NCBI GenBank assembly: GCA_963810775.1
Contig: CAWEOT010000009.1
Coordinates: 248,001 to 312,000 of the forward strand
From: DATBVX01 sp963810775
GTDB taxonomy: Bacteria; Pseudomonadota; Gammaproteobacteria; Steroidobacterales; Steroidobacteraceae
DNA: 64,000 nt
Reading direction: 5' to 3'
Shown here: piece after piece, positions 40,430 to 50,778 of the stretch
Layout of the letters: the number at the start of each line of letters is the position of its first letter
Position numbering within the stretch: the first letter of the stretch is position 1
Program-made: the position numbers and the translations under genes
Notes under the pieces: generated by a model
What the model saw: only the letters and a program-made list of their open reading frames with translations
The model's database searches: none
Told to the model about the DNA's origin: nothing

Positions 40430-41476
40430 ATGACGGACACTGGGACACCGATCGATCTGCGCTCGGACACGGTCACCCGTCCATCCCCGGGCATGCGCGC
40501 CGCAATGGCCGCGGCCGCGGTTGGTGATGATCAGTTCGGCGAAGATCCCACCATCAATCTGCTGCAGGACCGAATCGCGGTGCTGCTCGGCAAGGAAGCA
40601 GCATTGTGGTTGCCTACCGGGACGATGGCGAACCAGGTGGCGCTGCGCGTGCTCACGCGGCCGGGCGATGACGTCATCGTCAGTCGCGGCAGCCACGCGG
40701 TGTGGCACGAAACTGGTGGATCCGCCGCCAATGCCGGCGTGCAGTTCACCGAGATTGGCGGCAACGGAACCTTCGACGCCGCAGAATTCGCGGCTGCGTG
40801 CAAGCCGCGCGGACACATCATCTATCCACCGACGACCCTGGTCGAAATCGAGAACACCCACAATCGCGCCGGCGGCGTGATCTTTCCGCGGGACGAAACG
40901 ACGCGGATCTGTGAAACCGCGCGCGAGCGCGGTATTGCGACCTATCTCGATGGCTCTCGACTATGGAATGCCGCGGCGGCCACTGGTGATTCGCCGGCTA
41001 CACTGGCAGCGCCTTTTGATCTCGTGGCGGTCGCGCTCTCGAAAGGACTTGGCGCGCCGGGTGGCTCGCTGCTCGCCGGAACGCGCAGCGTGATCACACA
41101 GTGCGTTCGTTATCGGCGCATGTCCGGCGGGGCGATGCGCCAGGTTGGCATCTTTGCAGCCGCGGGACTTTACGCACTCGACCACAATCTCGATCGACTG
41201 CGCGAGGATCATCTGCATGCGCAGCTGTTAGGTCAGCGCCTGGCGGCGAGCAAGCGCGTGAGGCTCGATCTCGCAACGGTGCAGACGAACATCGTCGTTT
41301 TCGGTCTGACGGAAGATGCGCCGGATGCAAATGTGATCGTGGCCGGCGCGCGCAGTCGCGGCGTGCTGATCTACGCTTTCGGGCCGAGGACGATCCGCGC
41401 CGTGACACACCTCGATGTCTCTCAGCAGCAGTGCGAACGGGCCGCCGAAATACTGGTCGAGCTCATCAACGGCTGA
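40430..41476 (+). CDS. ltaE: Low-specificity L-threonine aldolase
   Basis: This 348-residue fold-type I PLP enzyme carries PIDLRSDTVTRPSPGMRAAMAAAAVGDDQFGEDPTINLLQDRIAVLLGKEAALWLPTGTMANQVAL, the aldolase signature, then IATYLDGSRLWNAAAATG and ALSKGLGAPGGS with the Schiff-base Lys at about 205. It cleaves L-threonine/allo-threonine to glycine and acetaldehyde. The length is typical. Confidence 0.9.
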   Translation: MTDTGTPIDLRSDTVTRPSPGMRAAMAAAAVGDDQFGEDPTINLLQDRIAVLLGKEAALWLPTGTMANQVALRVLTRPGDDVIVSRGSHAVWHETGGSAANAGVQFTEIGGNGTFDAAEFAAACKPRGHIIYPPTTLVEIENTHNRAGGVIFPRDETTRICETARERGIATYLDGSRLWNAAAATGDSPATLAAPFDLVAVALSKGLGAPGGSLLAGTRSVITQCVRYRRMSGGAMRQVGIFAAAGLYALDHNLDRLREDHLHAQLLGQRLAASKRVRLDLATVQTNIVVFGLTEDAPDANVIVAGARSRGVLIYAFGPRTIRAVTHLDVSQQQCERAAEILVELING

Positions 41477-41488
41477 AGGAGCGCCCGG

Positions 41489-41721
41489 ATGCTCGTTGCG
41501 TTGCAGTTCATCACGTATCTGGCCTGCGCGATTTTCACGGGAGCGGCCCTGTACGTGACGCTGGTCGAGCACCCGGCGCGCATGCAGTGCGAGACGCGCA
41601 TCGCTGCGACTCAATGGGCGCCCAGCTATTGCTGGAACGCTGGGGACGATTGCACGCTGTGCGAACGTTGCTCGGGATGATCGCACTCGTGCTCCTCACA
41701 TGGTTGTTCGTCGCGTCGTGA
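41489..41721 (+). pseudogene. DUF1772-family membrane protein with internal deletion
   Basis: ATG 41489 opens with MLVALQFITYLACAIFTGAALYVTLVEHPARMQCETRIAATQWAPSY, the usual N-terminal end of DUF1772 (anthrone-oxygenase-like) proteins. Just after, in the next frame, the text reads AQLLLERWGRLHAVRTLLGMIALVLLTWLF to TGA 41721, the usual C-terminal end. The roughly 75 residues that would link them are gone. The gene is a deletion pseudogene. Confidence 0.65.
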
Positions 41722-42401
41722 GCCACTCGCTCGCGGGCCGGCGCGCCTGCGCATCCTTCAGTGGCGGCAAGGATTCCTGTCTCGCGTTGTGGCGCGCACA
41801 ACGGGCGGGCCTGGAAGTGCATTCACTCGTCAACGTGCTGGAGGAAACCGGGGAGCGCAATCGCTCGCATGGTGTTCCCAGGTCTTTCCTGCAGGCCCAA
41901 GCGGACGCGCTCGGTTGCGACCTGGTTGCACCGGTGGCCTCGTGGCAAGACTACGAAGCGCACTTCACGGCGACGCTGCGCGAGCTGCAATCACGCGGTA
42001 TCGAGATCGTAATTTTCGGGGACATCGACCTGCAGGCACATCGCGAATGGGAAGAAAGAGTCTGTGCCGCCGCCGGCCTGACCGCATATCTGCCGCTATG
42101 GCACGAGCCTCGTGACCTGATCGCACAAGAAGTACTGCGGGAAGGCTTCGAAGCGTATGTGGTGTGCACCGACAGTCGCTCGTTGGCGGATGCATTCTGT
42201 GGCCGCCGCTACGATGCGCAATTTCTCAAGGATCTGCCGCCCGGTGTCGACGCTTGTGGCGAGAACGGCGAGTTTCACACTTTCGTGTTCAATGGCCCGA
42301 TGTTTGAGCAAGCGGTGCCGTGCAGAGTTGTCGGCTTCGAGGATTACACGGCGCCCGCATCGCTCGGTGGCGTGCGCTATCGTTTTGCAAAGCTCGCCTG
42401 A
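41718..42401 (+). CDS. Dph6-like ATP pyrophosphatase (diphthine-ammonia-ligase family)
   Basis: This protein of about 227 residues belongs to the ATP_bind_4 / Dph6 group: it carries the PP-loop SFSGGKDSCLALWRAQRAG near the start, VVFGDIDL-type strands (IVIFGDIDLQAHREWEERVC) and ENGEFHTFVFNGPMF, the conserved C-terminal segment. In eukaryotes and archaea relatives amidate diphthine; bacterial members are unassigned. GTG 41718 overlaps the preceding stop; ATG 41700 is possible. Confidence 0.8.
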   Translation: MSHSLAGRRACASFSGGKDSCLALWRAQRAGLEVHSLVNVLEETGERNRSHGVPRSFLQAQADALGCDLVAPVASWQDYEAHFTATLRELQSRGIEIVIFGDIDLQAHREWEERVCAAAGLTAYLPLWHEPRDLIAQEVLREGFEAYVVCTDSRSLADAFCGRRYDAQFLKDLPPGVDACGENGEFHTFVFNGPMFEQAVPCRVVGFEDYTAPASLGGVRYRFAKLA

Positions 42402-42407
42402 CGTCCG

Positions 42408-43073
42408 CTAGCTGTTCTTGCGCTTCGGCGCTTTCATGCCTGCAGCAATGCGCGTCCTCGCCTCTTCGATACTGAGTGCACCACGATTGACGTCGAGAAT
42501 TGTATCTACGATCAGATCGGCCTGGTCGGCGTGCAGCTCGCCGAGGTGCGCAGTGACGATGCGGCCCTTCGCGTCGACAAAGACAGTGCACGGCAAGCCG
42601 ATCGAACCGAGACCGAAGGCAGTAGCGGCATCGAGTCCATCCTCTTCGCCGATCAGCAACGGGTAGTTGATGCCCGCTTCTTTCGCGTAGGGCAGCACCT
42701 TGTCGCGGAAATCGACCGCGATGCCGATCACCACCACGTCCTGGGCAGCGCGCGCGGTGCTGAGAGCTTTCAGCATCGGGATCTCGCGCCGGCAGGGCGC
42801 ACACCAGGTCGCCCAGAAGTTGATCACCAGCGTCTTGCCGTCCCACTCGGTGATCGAGCGCGATTTGCCGTCGGCGTCTTCGAGAGAGAATACCGGCCGC
42901 ATCTTCGGAACCGGCGCGGATGAGGCAACGGACGTGTCGGGTTCTTGGGCGGCCGCAGGCGGAGGTGTCGAAGCTACGGGACTTTCGTGCATCACTCGAT
43001 AAGCACCGAACCCGACCGTGGCGGCCGCGATGATGGAAACGGCGATGAGTACGCTATTGACGGCGCGGCTCAT
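42408..43073 (-). CDS. TlpA/ResA-like membrane-anchored thioredoxin
   Basis: This 221-residue protein has an N-terminal membrane anchor (VNSVLIAVSIIAAATVGFGAYRV), a Pro/Ala linker and a periplasmic thioredoxin domain: VFSLEDADGKSRSITEWDGKTLVINFWATWCAPCRREIPMLKAL with the WCAPC active site, then VVVIGIAVDF and GSIGLPCTVFVDAKGRI. It reduces disulfides, probably receiving electrons from the DsbD gene just upstream, with which it overlaps by ATGA. It ends 7 bp before the Dph6-like gene, tail to tail. Confidence 0.85.
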   Translation of the reverse strand: MSRAVNSVLIAVSIIAAATVGFGAYRVMHESPVASTPPPAAAQEPDTSVASSAPVPKMRPVFSLEDADGKSRSITEWDGKTLVINFWATWCAPCRREIPMLKALSTARAAQDVVVIGIAVDFRDKVLPYAKEAGINYPLLIGEEDGLDAATAFGLGSIGLPCTVFVDAKGRIVTAHLGELHADQADLIVDTILDVNRGALSIEEARTRIAAGMKAPKRKNS

Positions 43074-44917
43074 GTCGCGGGGCTCGCGACCGCCTGCGCG
43101 ACATGCTCGCTGAACTTGTCGGCCTTGACGTAACCCACCAGGCGGAAATTTTGACGCTCGACACCGTCGGTCCCAAAGAACGCAATCGTCGGCGGTCCGA
43201 AGATGCCAAAGCGCTTGAGTAACGCCTGGTCCTCGGCGTTGTTCTCGGTGACGTCCGCGCGCAGCAGCCAAACCGGCGTCAGCACTGCCTTCACCTTCGG
43301 GTCCGGGAAGGTGTACTTTTCCATTTCCTTGCAGGACGCGCACCACTCAGCCGAGAAATCGAGCATGACGGGACGGCCGGCCGCTTTCGCCGCGGCGAGC
43401 TCGCGATCCAGGTCAGCCACCGAACGCACCAGCTTGAATTCAAGGCCAGACGAAGCGCTCGCCGCGGTTGAGCGGCCCGTGCCCACGCCCTTGAGTGGCT
43501 GAAATGGATCGGAATTGCCAGCAGCCGCTCCGACCAGCATCAGCACACCCCACACGGCGACGACTGCGCTGACACCTCGGCCCAACCAGCGCGCGCCCGA
43601 TGCAGCGCGACCGCTCTGGAACGCGCCGAGCACGAAAACTGCGGTGAGAAGCAGGACGCCCCAGAGTGCCAGGGCAACCGGCCCCGGCAGGATGCGCTGG
43701 ACCATCCAGATCGCGACCCCGAGAAAAAGGATCCCGAAGAAACGCTTGACGGTCTCCATCCAAGCGCCGGCTTTCGGCAGGAGCTTTCCGGCCGATGCAC
43801 CAACGATCAGTAACGGTGTGCCCATGCCGATGCTCAGCGCAAACAGCGCCAGCGCGCCACGAACGACATCCCCGGCCTGGCCGATCACGGCCAGCGTAGC
43901 GACGAGTGGCGGGGCGACGCAGGTGGTGACGATGAGTGCGGATAGCGCGCCCATGACTGCAGTGCCGGCGTAGCTTCCTGCCTTCTGCTGGTTGCTGAGC
44001 GAAGCCAGGCGGGTCTGGATTGCCGCCGGTACCTGCAACTCGTAGACGCCAAACATCGCGAGCGCGAGCACCACGAAGAGCAGGGCGAACAGCACGATGA
44101 TCCAGGTCTGCTGAAAGACCGCTTGCGCCTGCTGACCGGCGGCTGCGAAAGCGGCGCCTGCGACCGTATAGGTCACTGCCATGCCCAGTACGTAGGCAAG
44201 GGAGAGCGCAAAGGCCTTGCGTGTGGTCACATTGTTGCCGTGACCGGCAATAATCCCCGAAAGAATGGGTACCATTGGCAACACGCACGGCGTCAATGAG
44301 AGCAACAGACCAAAACCGAAGAAGGTCGCGAGGACCAGCAGAATATTGCCGCTCTGGATGAGTCGTGCGAGCCGATCCTGCTCCGAGATCAGTCCACCAC
44401 TCGACGCGCCCCTGGAGCCGAGGCCAGAGGCATCAACCGGCGCCAGCGAGAGCTGCAGTGTCTTGGTGATCGGTGGGTAGCACAGGCCGGCGTCGGCGCA
44501 GCCCTGGTACGTCACCTTCGCATCGAAGGACCCGCCGCCAGGAGAAGCGCGCGAAAACGGCACGTCGGCTTCGAGGAACTGGTGATAGACCTGCTGGGTG
44601 CCGAAATACTCGTCGGTCTTCTCATCACCCTGCGGCAGCTCGGGCGCGCCGAGCTGGACGATCTGGCTGTCGCTCGCCGCTTTGATCTTCGCCTTATAGA
44701 GGTAGTAGCCATCCGCGATGGTCCAACGCAGGTGCAGGGTGTTCGGTCCCGTCACCTCGCCAGAAAAGCGAAACGCTTCATCAGGGGGCAGGAACTCGTC
44801 ATCACCGCTCGCACTGCCGCTGAGAAGCGGCGGATTCGACGCGCCGATGGCCGTGTATAAGGAGCCGGCACCCGCGAGCACCAAGGCGGCAAGCAATCGC
44901 AGGAGTCGTAATTTCAC
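43070..44917 (-). CDS. dsbD: Thiol:disulfide interchange protein DsbD
   Basis: This protein of about 615 residues has three parts. The N-terminal alpha domain has Cys pair KVTYQGCADAGLCYPP. The middle has eight helices with LTPCVLPMVPILSG and TTCVAPPLVATL, the membrane cysteines. The C-terminal gamma domain is thioredoxin-like, with FSAEWCASCKEMEKYTF. It moves electrons from cytoplasmic thioredoxin to periplasmic partners. GTG 44917 was chosen because GGAGAG is upstream and the signal peptide (KLRLLRLLAALVLAGAGSL) starts there; ATG 44959 would lie inside cutA. Confidence 0.9.
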   Translation of the reverse strand: MKLRLLRLLAALVLAGAGSLYTAIGASNPPLLSGSASGDDEFLPPDEAFRFSGEVTGPNTLHLRWTIADGYYLYKAKIKAASDSQIVQLGAPELPQGDEKTDEYFGTQQVYHQFLEADVPFSRASPGGGSFDAKVTYQGCADAGLCYPPITKTLQLSLAPVDASGLGSRGASSGGLISEQDRLARLIQSGNILLVLATFFGFGLLLSLTPCVLPMVPILSGIIAGHGNNVTTRKAFALSLAYVLGMAVTYTVAGAAFAAAGQQAQAVFQQTWIIVLFALLFVVLALAMFGVYELQVPAAIQTRLASLSNQQKAGSYAGTAVMGALSALIVTTCVAPPLVATLAVIGQAGDVVRGALALFALSIGMGTPLLIVGASAGKLLPKAGAWMETVKRFFGILFLGVAIWMVQRILPGPVALALWGVLLLTAVFVLGAFQSGRAASGARWLGRGVSAVVAVWGVLMLVGAAAGNSDPFQPLKGVGTGRSTAASASSGLEFKLVRSVADLDRELAAAKAAGRPVMLDFSAEWCASCKEMEKYTFPDPKVKAVLTPVWLLRADVTENNAEDQALLKRFGIFGPPTIAFFGTDGVERQNFRLVGYVKADKFSEHVAQAVASPAT

Positions 44918-44931
44918 TCGGGCTTCTCTCC

Positions 44932-45255
44932 TCAAGGCGCGAGGTTCTGACCCAGCCATTCGAGGTAGCGTTCCGAGCCACCCGTGATCGGCAGCGTAAT
45001 CACTTCGGGAAGTTCCGCCGGGTGCAACTCCTCAATTCTCTTGCTGAGCCTCGGCAACAGTCGCTCACTCGTTTTGATCATGAGGAGCGATTCGGTCTCC
45101 GTTTCGAGCTTCCCCTTCCACCAATAGGTCGAAACCATCCGGCTGAGTCGATTGACGCAGCTCGCCAGGTGCTCTTCGACCAGCGTGGTGCCGATACGGC
45201 TCGCAACCACGTCCTCCGGGCAGGTACAGAGAACCAAAATATACTTTTCTGTCAT
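44932..45255 (-). CDS. cutA: Divalent-cation tolerance protein CutA
   Basis: This 107-residue CutA1 protein reads YILVLCTCPEDVVASRIGTTLVEEHLASCVNRLSRMVSTYWWKGKLETETESLLMIKTSERLLPRLSKRIEELHPAELPEVITLPITGGSERYLEWL, the full family signature including the ASC-x-N and HPY-like PE segment. The trimeric protein is linked to copper/divalent metal tolerance, though its mechanism is debated. It heads the minus-strand operon with dsbD and the tlpA-like gene, divergent from groES. Confidence 0.9.
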   Translation of the reverse strand: MTEKYILVLCTCPEDVVASRIGTTLVEEHLASCVNRLSRMVSTYWWKGKLETETESLLMIKTSERLLPRLSKRIEELHPAELPEVITLPITGGSERYLEWLGQNLAP

Positions 45256-45344
45256 ATGGTTACGTGGTTCTCAGGCGCCCGCGGAGCCGCCCGGGAGAAT
45301 ACCGACCGATAGACCCTCTGTCATGTACGAAGTCCACGCTGCGC

Positions 45345-45371
45345 CTTGATTTTAAAGCTTTCGCCACTATC
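45345..45371 (+). promoter_or_regulatory. Candidate heat-shock (sigma-32) promoter of groESL
   Basis: CTTGAT at 45345-45350 and CCACTAT at 45364-45370, separated by 13 bases, resemble the sigma-32 -35 (CTTGAA) and -10 (CCCCATNT) boxes. They end just before the CIRCE-like element and about 80 bp before groES. The match is by eye. Confidence 0.45.
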
Positions 45372-45372
45372 A

Positions 45373-45399
45373 TTAGCAGCCACGTCAGGGGAGTGCTAA
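45373..45399 (+). promoter_or_regulatory. CIRCE operator (HrcA site)
   Basis: The element is TTAGCAGCC, then nine bases, then GAGTGCTAA. The right arm is exactly the CIRCE half site and the left arm matches TTAGCACTC at seven of nine positions. This is the operator of the HrcA repressor, placed between the candidate promoter and groES. One weakened arm may lower binding. Confidence 0.7.
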
Positions 45400-45452
45400 T
45401 AACATTTCCCCCGATTCTGTCAAACAAACCAAATCTAGAGGAGCTGGAGCCC

Positions 45453-45746
45453 ATGAAGATCAGACCGCTTCATGATCGTGTGATCGTCAAGCGCTTGGAG
45501 GAAGAGCGTACTTCCCCTGGCGGCATCGTGATTCCTGACACCGCGACCGAGAAGCCCATCCAGGGAAAAGTTATTGCTGTCGGTAAGGGCAAGATCCTCG
45601 AAGACGGCAAAGTGCGTCCGCTCGACGTCAAGGTCGGCGACAAGATCCTGTTCGGCAAGTACAGCGGAACGGAAGTGAAAGTGGACGGCGACGAGTATCT
45701 GGTCATGCGTGAAGAGGACGTCATGGCCATCGTCGAAGGCAAGTAA
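45453..45746 (+). CDS. groES: GroES co-chaperonin
   Basis: This 97-residue protein reads MKIRPLHDRVIVKRLEEERTSPGGIVIPDTATEKPIQGKVIAVGKGKILEDGKVRPLDVKVGDKILFGKYSGTEVKVDGDEYLVMREEDVMAIVEG, the complete GroES family sequence with the mobile loop (TSPGGIVIPDTA). It caps GroEL in the cytoplasm. AGAGGAGCTGGAGC precedes the ATG. The 61-bp gap to groEL supports one operon. Confidence 0.97.
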   Translation: MKIRPLHDRVIVKRLEEERTSPGGIVIPDTATEKPIQGKVIAVGKGKILEDGKVRPLDVKVGDKILFGKYSGTEVKVDGDEYLVMREEDVMAIVEGK

Positions 45747-45807
45747 GCCTCGATCGACAGCAACGAACTCAACTCACGACATCTGTAGTTTCTAGAGGAT
45801 CATTCAA

Positions 45808-47442
<1,635 letters not shown>

Positions 47443-47448
47443 AAGACC

Positions 47449-47490
47449 ACCCCAGAAAGTTTGCGCGAAGACGGCAATACTTTCTGGGGG
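47449..47490 (+). terminator. Hairpin after groEL (possible attenuating structure)
   Basis: CCCCAGAAAGT at 47450-47460 pairs with ACTTTCTGGGG at about 47479-47489 across an 18-base loop. No T run follows, so it is not a classic terminator; it may protect the mRNA 3' end or pause transcription before the strong terminator at 47526. Confidence 0.4.
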
Positions 47491-47525
47491 CCCGGTCAAG
47501 AGCAAGACCGGAGACATGGACGAAG

Positions 47526-47554
47526 AAAGCCCCGCTTCGGCGGGGCTTTTTTTT
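47526..47554 (+). terminator. Intrinsic terminator of groESL
   Basis: AAGCCCCG, CTTCGG loop, then CGGGGCTT followed by eight T forms a strong GC hairpin with a UUCG-type tetraloop and U tract. It ends the groES-groEL transcript 84 bp past groEL and just before glnE. Confidence 0.9.
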
Positions 47555-47603
47555 GCCTGGGATTTTTACGCCCCGGATTTTTTTCACCCTAGAATCGGCA
47601 CCC

Positions 47604-50498
47604 ATGAGCGATCTCGAGCGCAGCGTCGAGCAGTTGCCGCCGGCGTTGCGCCCGGCGACGCAACGAGTGCTCGAGAAGCTGGCCGAAAATCCAGACCGCA
47701 TGCGCGCGCTTGCGGCTGCACCGGCCGAGGTGCAGTCGAGTGCTTCACGCGTCTTCGCGGTCAGCGAGTTCGTGAGCGCCGCCTGCACTCAGGATGCAGG
47801 CCTCCTCCTGGAGCTGCTCGCTGCACCCGGCCTTCTCGCAGCGCGCGAAACTGGCGATGCCGCGGCAAACCTGGCTCGAGTGGTCAGAGCGGCCAGCGCC
47901 GAGGAAGAGGCGATGCGTGCCCTGCGCACTTGGCGTCGCCGCGCGCTGGCGCGAATAGCGTGGCGTGACATCGCCGGGTGGTCGAGCGTTGAGGAGACGC
48001 TGCGGGATCTCACCGAAGTCGGTGAATCAGCCGTGCGATGTGCCTGCGAATTCGCTACGCAAGCTCAAGCGCGCATCTACGGAACACCTCGATCGCCATC
48101 GGGCGAGCCTCAATCGCTCGTGGTTCTCGGCATGGGGAAGCTCGGGGGCGGTGAGCTCAATTTCTCCTCCGACATCGATCTCGTGCTGCTATTTCCCGAG
48201 GCAGGAGAGACCGACGGGCGCCGATCGATCAGCAACGAGGAATTCTTCACGCGCGTCGCGCGCGGATTGATCCGATTGCTGGATGCCGTGACGGCTGATG
48301 GCTTCGTTTTCAGGGTGGATACGCGCCTCAGGCCATTCGGTGACTCCGGGCCGTTGGTAGTGAGCTTCGGTGCGTTCGAGAACTACCTGCAGGAGCACGG
48401 CCGCGACTGGGAGCGTTACGCGTACGTCAAGGCGCGTGCGCTCACCGGCGTCGAAGAGTACGAGCAGTTGTTTCAACAGGCGGTGCGGCCCTTCGCCTAC
48501 CGGCGTTATCTCGACTTCGGCGTGTTCGAGTCGCTGCGTGCAATGAAGGAGTTGATCGCGCGTGATGTGGTGCGACGGGAACTGCGTGACAACATCAAGC
48601 TCGGTCCCGGCGGCATTCGCGAGATCGAGTTCATCGTGCAGGCGCTGCAACTGCTGCGTGGCGGAAGCGATCGCAGGCTCCAGTCCCAATCACTGCTCGC
48701 GGTGCTGCCGCTCCTCACCGGGCAGAAGTTGCTGCCAGCGCCAGCAGTCGCCGAGCTCAGGGACGCCTATCTGTACCTGCGCCGCCTCGAGAACCGTTTG
48801 CAGATGCTGAACGACGAGCAGGTCCATACCCTGCCAGAGGACCCCACATCCCGGGAGCGTCTGAGGCTCGCAATGCAGGTACCGAGCTGGGAAGTGCTGT
48901 GCACCGATCTGGAACGGCATCGCGCCACGGTGACACGTCAATTTCAGCTTCTGCTCTTCACCTCGGCTCCAACGACATCCACACCCACTACGGCACGGGA
49001 ACTCGAAGGGCTGCTCGAAGCCGGCATCTCGGCAGACACAGTGCAGGCGGGCATAAGGAAGCTCGGGCTTTCGGATGCCAAGGCAATCGCGGCTCAACTC
49101 GATGAGTGGCGCAAGGGCAGTTGGGTGCAACGGTTGGGCGAGACGGCGCGCCGCCGGCTGCAAACCCTGATGCCGAGATTGTTGACGGCGCTCAAGGACA
49201 CTACCGATCCAGTCACTACTCTCCGTCGGACGCTGCGCATACTCGAGGCGGTCGGCACCCGCAGCGCTTATGTTGCGCTTCTCAACGAGAACTCCGCGGC
49301 GCTACAGCGCCTGGTGCAGATTTGCGCGCGCAGCGAGTTTCTCACTCAGCAGATCGTGGTTTTCCCCCTGTTACTCGATGAGCTCGTGGACGAGCGGGTT
49401 CTCGATGAGCTGCCGAGCCGTGAGCAGTTCGCCGCCGAGATCCGCGTACGGCTCGAGCATGTTCCGGGTGCAGATCCCGAGCACCAGGTCGAGGCGTTAC
49501 GGCAGTTCCAGCGCGCCGCGCTGTTTCGTGTGGCGCTTGCGGATCTCACCGGGCGCCTGCCAGTGATGCAGGTGAGTGATCGTCTCACCGACATCGCCGA
49601 GCTGATCATCGGTGAGGCAATGACACTTGGGTGGCAGCAGGTCACGCAGCAGTACGGCGTGCCAATGTGCGGCACCGCGGGTGCGCTGCGCGTGGCGAAT
49701 GTTGCCGCGATCGGTTACGGCAAGCTGGGAGCGCTGGAGCTCGGCTATGCGTCGGACCTCGATCTGGTCTTCCTGCATGACTCGACGGGTGACGTGCAGC
49801 GCACGAATGGATCACGCGCTCTCGAGAACGGCGCATTTTTCCTGCGACTCGGGCAGCGGATCATTCACCTTCTGACGCTGCATTCGGCAGCAGGTCGGCT
49901 CTATGAAGTCGATATGCGCTTGCGGCCCAGCGGCAAGGGCGGGCTGATGGTGACGCAGATCGATGCCTTCCATGAGTACCAGAACGCAGAAGCATGGACC
50001 TGGGAGCACCAGGCGCTGCTGCGTGCTCGAGCAGTGGCGGGGGCCGAGGTCCTGCGGCGTCGCTTCGAGGACATCCGCATCGACGTCCTGTGTCACCACG
50101 TACGACGCGATTCGCTCCGTGAGGACGTGCGCAGAATGCGCGAACGAATGCGCGCTGAGCTCAGCAAGGCACATGCCGGACAATTTGATCTCAAGCAGGA
50201 TCCCGGCGGCATCGCGGACATCGAATTCCTGGCGCAGTACTGGGCGCTCAAATGGGCGGATCGCTACCCGCCGCTGGTCATGTTTTCGGACACGATCCGG
50301 CAACTGGAATCGGTCGCCTCGGCCAACCTGGTCGAACAGGCGACGGTGGATGTGCTAACCGGCATCTATCGCGCCTATCGCGCGGCCTTGCATCACCGAT
50401 CTTTGGAGAACTTGCCGCCGGTGATCGATGACGGCGAATTTGTCGCGGAACGTGAACGAGTGATTGCGATTTGGAAAGCGGCGATGTCGGTGGCGTGA
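47604..50498 (+). CDS. glnE: Bifunctional glutamine-synthetase adenylyltransferase/deadenylase
   Basis: This 964-residue protein has two nucleotidyltransferase-like halves. The N-terminal one carries GKLGGGELNFSSDIDLVLLF (about 178-198), with the Asp pair for deadenylation; the C-terminal one carries GKLGALELGYASDLDLVFLHD (about 706-726) for adenylylation. Helical linkers such as GPGGIREIEFIVQALQLLRGG and DPGGIADIEFLAQY are also typical. It tunes glutamine synthetase to nitrogen supply with PII. ATG 47604 starts the conserved region. Confidence 0.95.
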   Translation: MSDLERSVEQLPPALRPATQRVLEKLAENPDRMRALAAAPAEVQSSASRVFAVSEFVSAACTQDAGLLLELLAAPGLLAARETGDAAANLARVVRAASAEEEAMRALRTWRRRALARIAWRDIAGWSSVEETLRDLTEVGESAVRCACEFATQAQARIYGTPRSPSGEPQSLVVLGMGKLGGGELNFSSDIDLVLLFPEAGETDGRRSISNEEFFTRVARGLIRLLDAVTADGFVFRVDTRLRPFGDSGPLVVSFGAFENYLQEHGRDWERYAYVKARALTGVEEYEQLFQQAVRPFAYRRYLDFGVFESLRAMKELIARDVVRRELRDNIKLGPGGIREIEFIVQALQLLRGGSDRRLQSQSLLAVLPLLTGQKLLPAPAVAELRDAYLYLRRLENRLQMLNDEQVHTLPEDPTSRERLRLAMQVPSWEVLCTDLERHRATVTRQFQLLLFTSAPTTSTPTTARELEGLLEAGISADTVQAGIRKLGLSDAKAIAAQLDEWRKGSWVQRLGETARRRLQTLMPRLLTALKDTTDPVTTLRRTLRILEAVGTRSAYVALLNENSAALQRLVQICARSEFLTQQIVVFPLLLDELVDERVLDELPSREQFAAEIRVRLEHVPGADPEHQVEALRQFQRAALFRVALADLTGRLPVMQVSDRLTDIAELIIGEAMTLGWQQVTQQYGVPMCGTAGALRVANVAAIGYGKLGALELGYASDLDLVFLHDSTGDVQRTNGSRALENGAFFLRLGQRIIHLLTLHSAAGRLYEVDMRLRPSGKGGLMVTQIDAFHEYQNAEAWTWEHQALLRARAVAGAEVLRRRFEDIRIDVLCHHVRRDSLREDVRRMRERMRAELSKAHAGQFDLKQDPGGIADIEFLAQYWALKWADRYPPLVMFSDTIRQLESVASANLVEQATVDVLTGIYRAYRAALHHRSLENLPPVIDDGEFVAERERVIAIWKAAMSVA

Positions 50499-50548
50499 TC
50501 CGCTATACTTCGCCGCCGGAATTGCCAGCGGGATCGAGGACTCAAAGA

Positions 50549-50755
50549 GTGGTCGCCCCCGAATCCACACAGCGCACGCTGATCCAGCCGAACGCCCAGA
50601 ACCAGTACCAGGTTACGCGCGAGGATTTGCCGCTGTCGTGCCCGATGCCGCAGATGTATCTCTGGAATTCACACCCGCGCGTGTATCTGCCAATTGAGCC
50701 GACCGGCTGGGCGAAGTGCCCTTACTGTGGCGCGGAATATTCGCTGACCAAATAG
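50549..50755 (+). CDS. Small CHCC zinc-finger protein
   Basis: This 68-residue protein of the zf-CHCC type (NDUFS6-like) reads DLPLSCPMPQMYLWNSHPRVYLPIEPTGWAKCPYCGAEYSL, with ligands Cys, His, and the Cys pair of CPYC. Such proteins are common downstream of glnE or ilvE in proteobacteria; their role is unclear. The start is GTG 50549, with a GAGG upstream. Confidence 0.75.
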   Translation: MVAPESTQRTLIQPNAQNQYQVTREDLPLSCPMPQMYLWNSHPRVYLPIEPTGWAKCPYCGAEYSLTK

Positions 50756-50778
50756 GCCCGGCTCGGTAACTCGGCGCC

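Noticed and set aside
43440..44288. Minus-strand ORF of 282 codons inside dsbD in another frame
   Set aside because: It is Arg-rich out-of-frame translation of dsbD.
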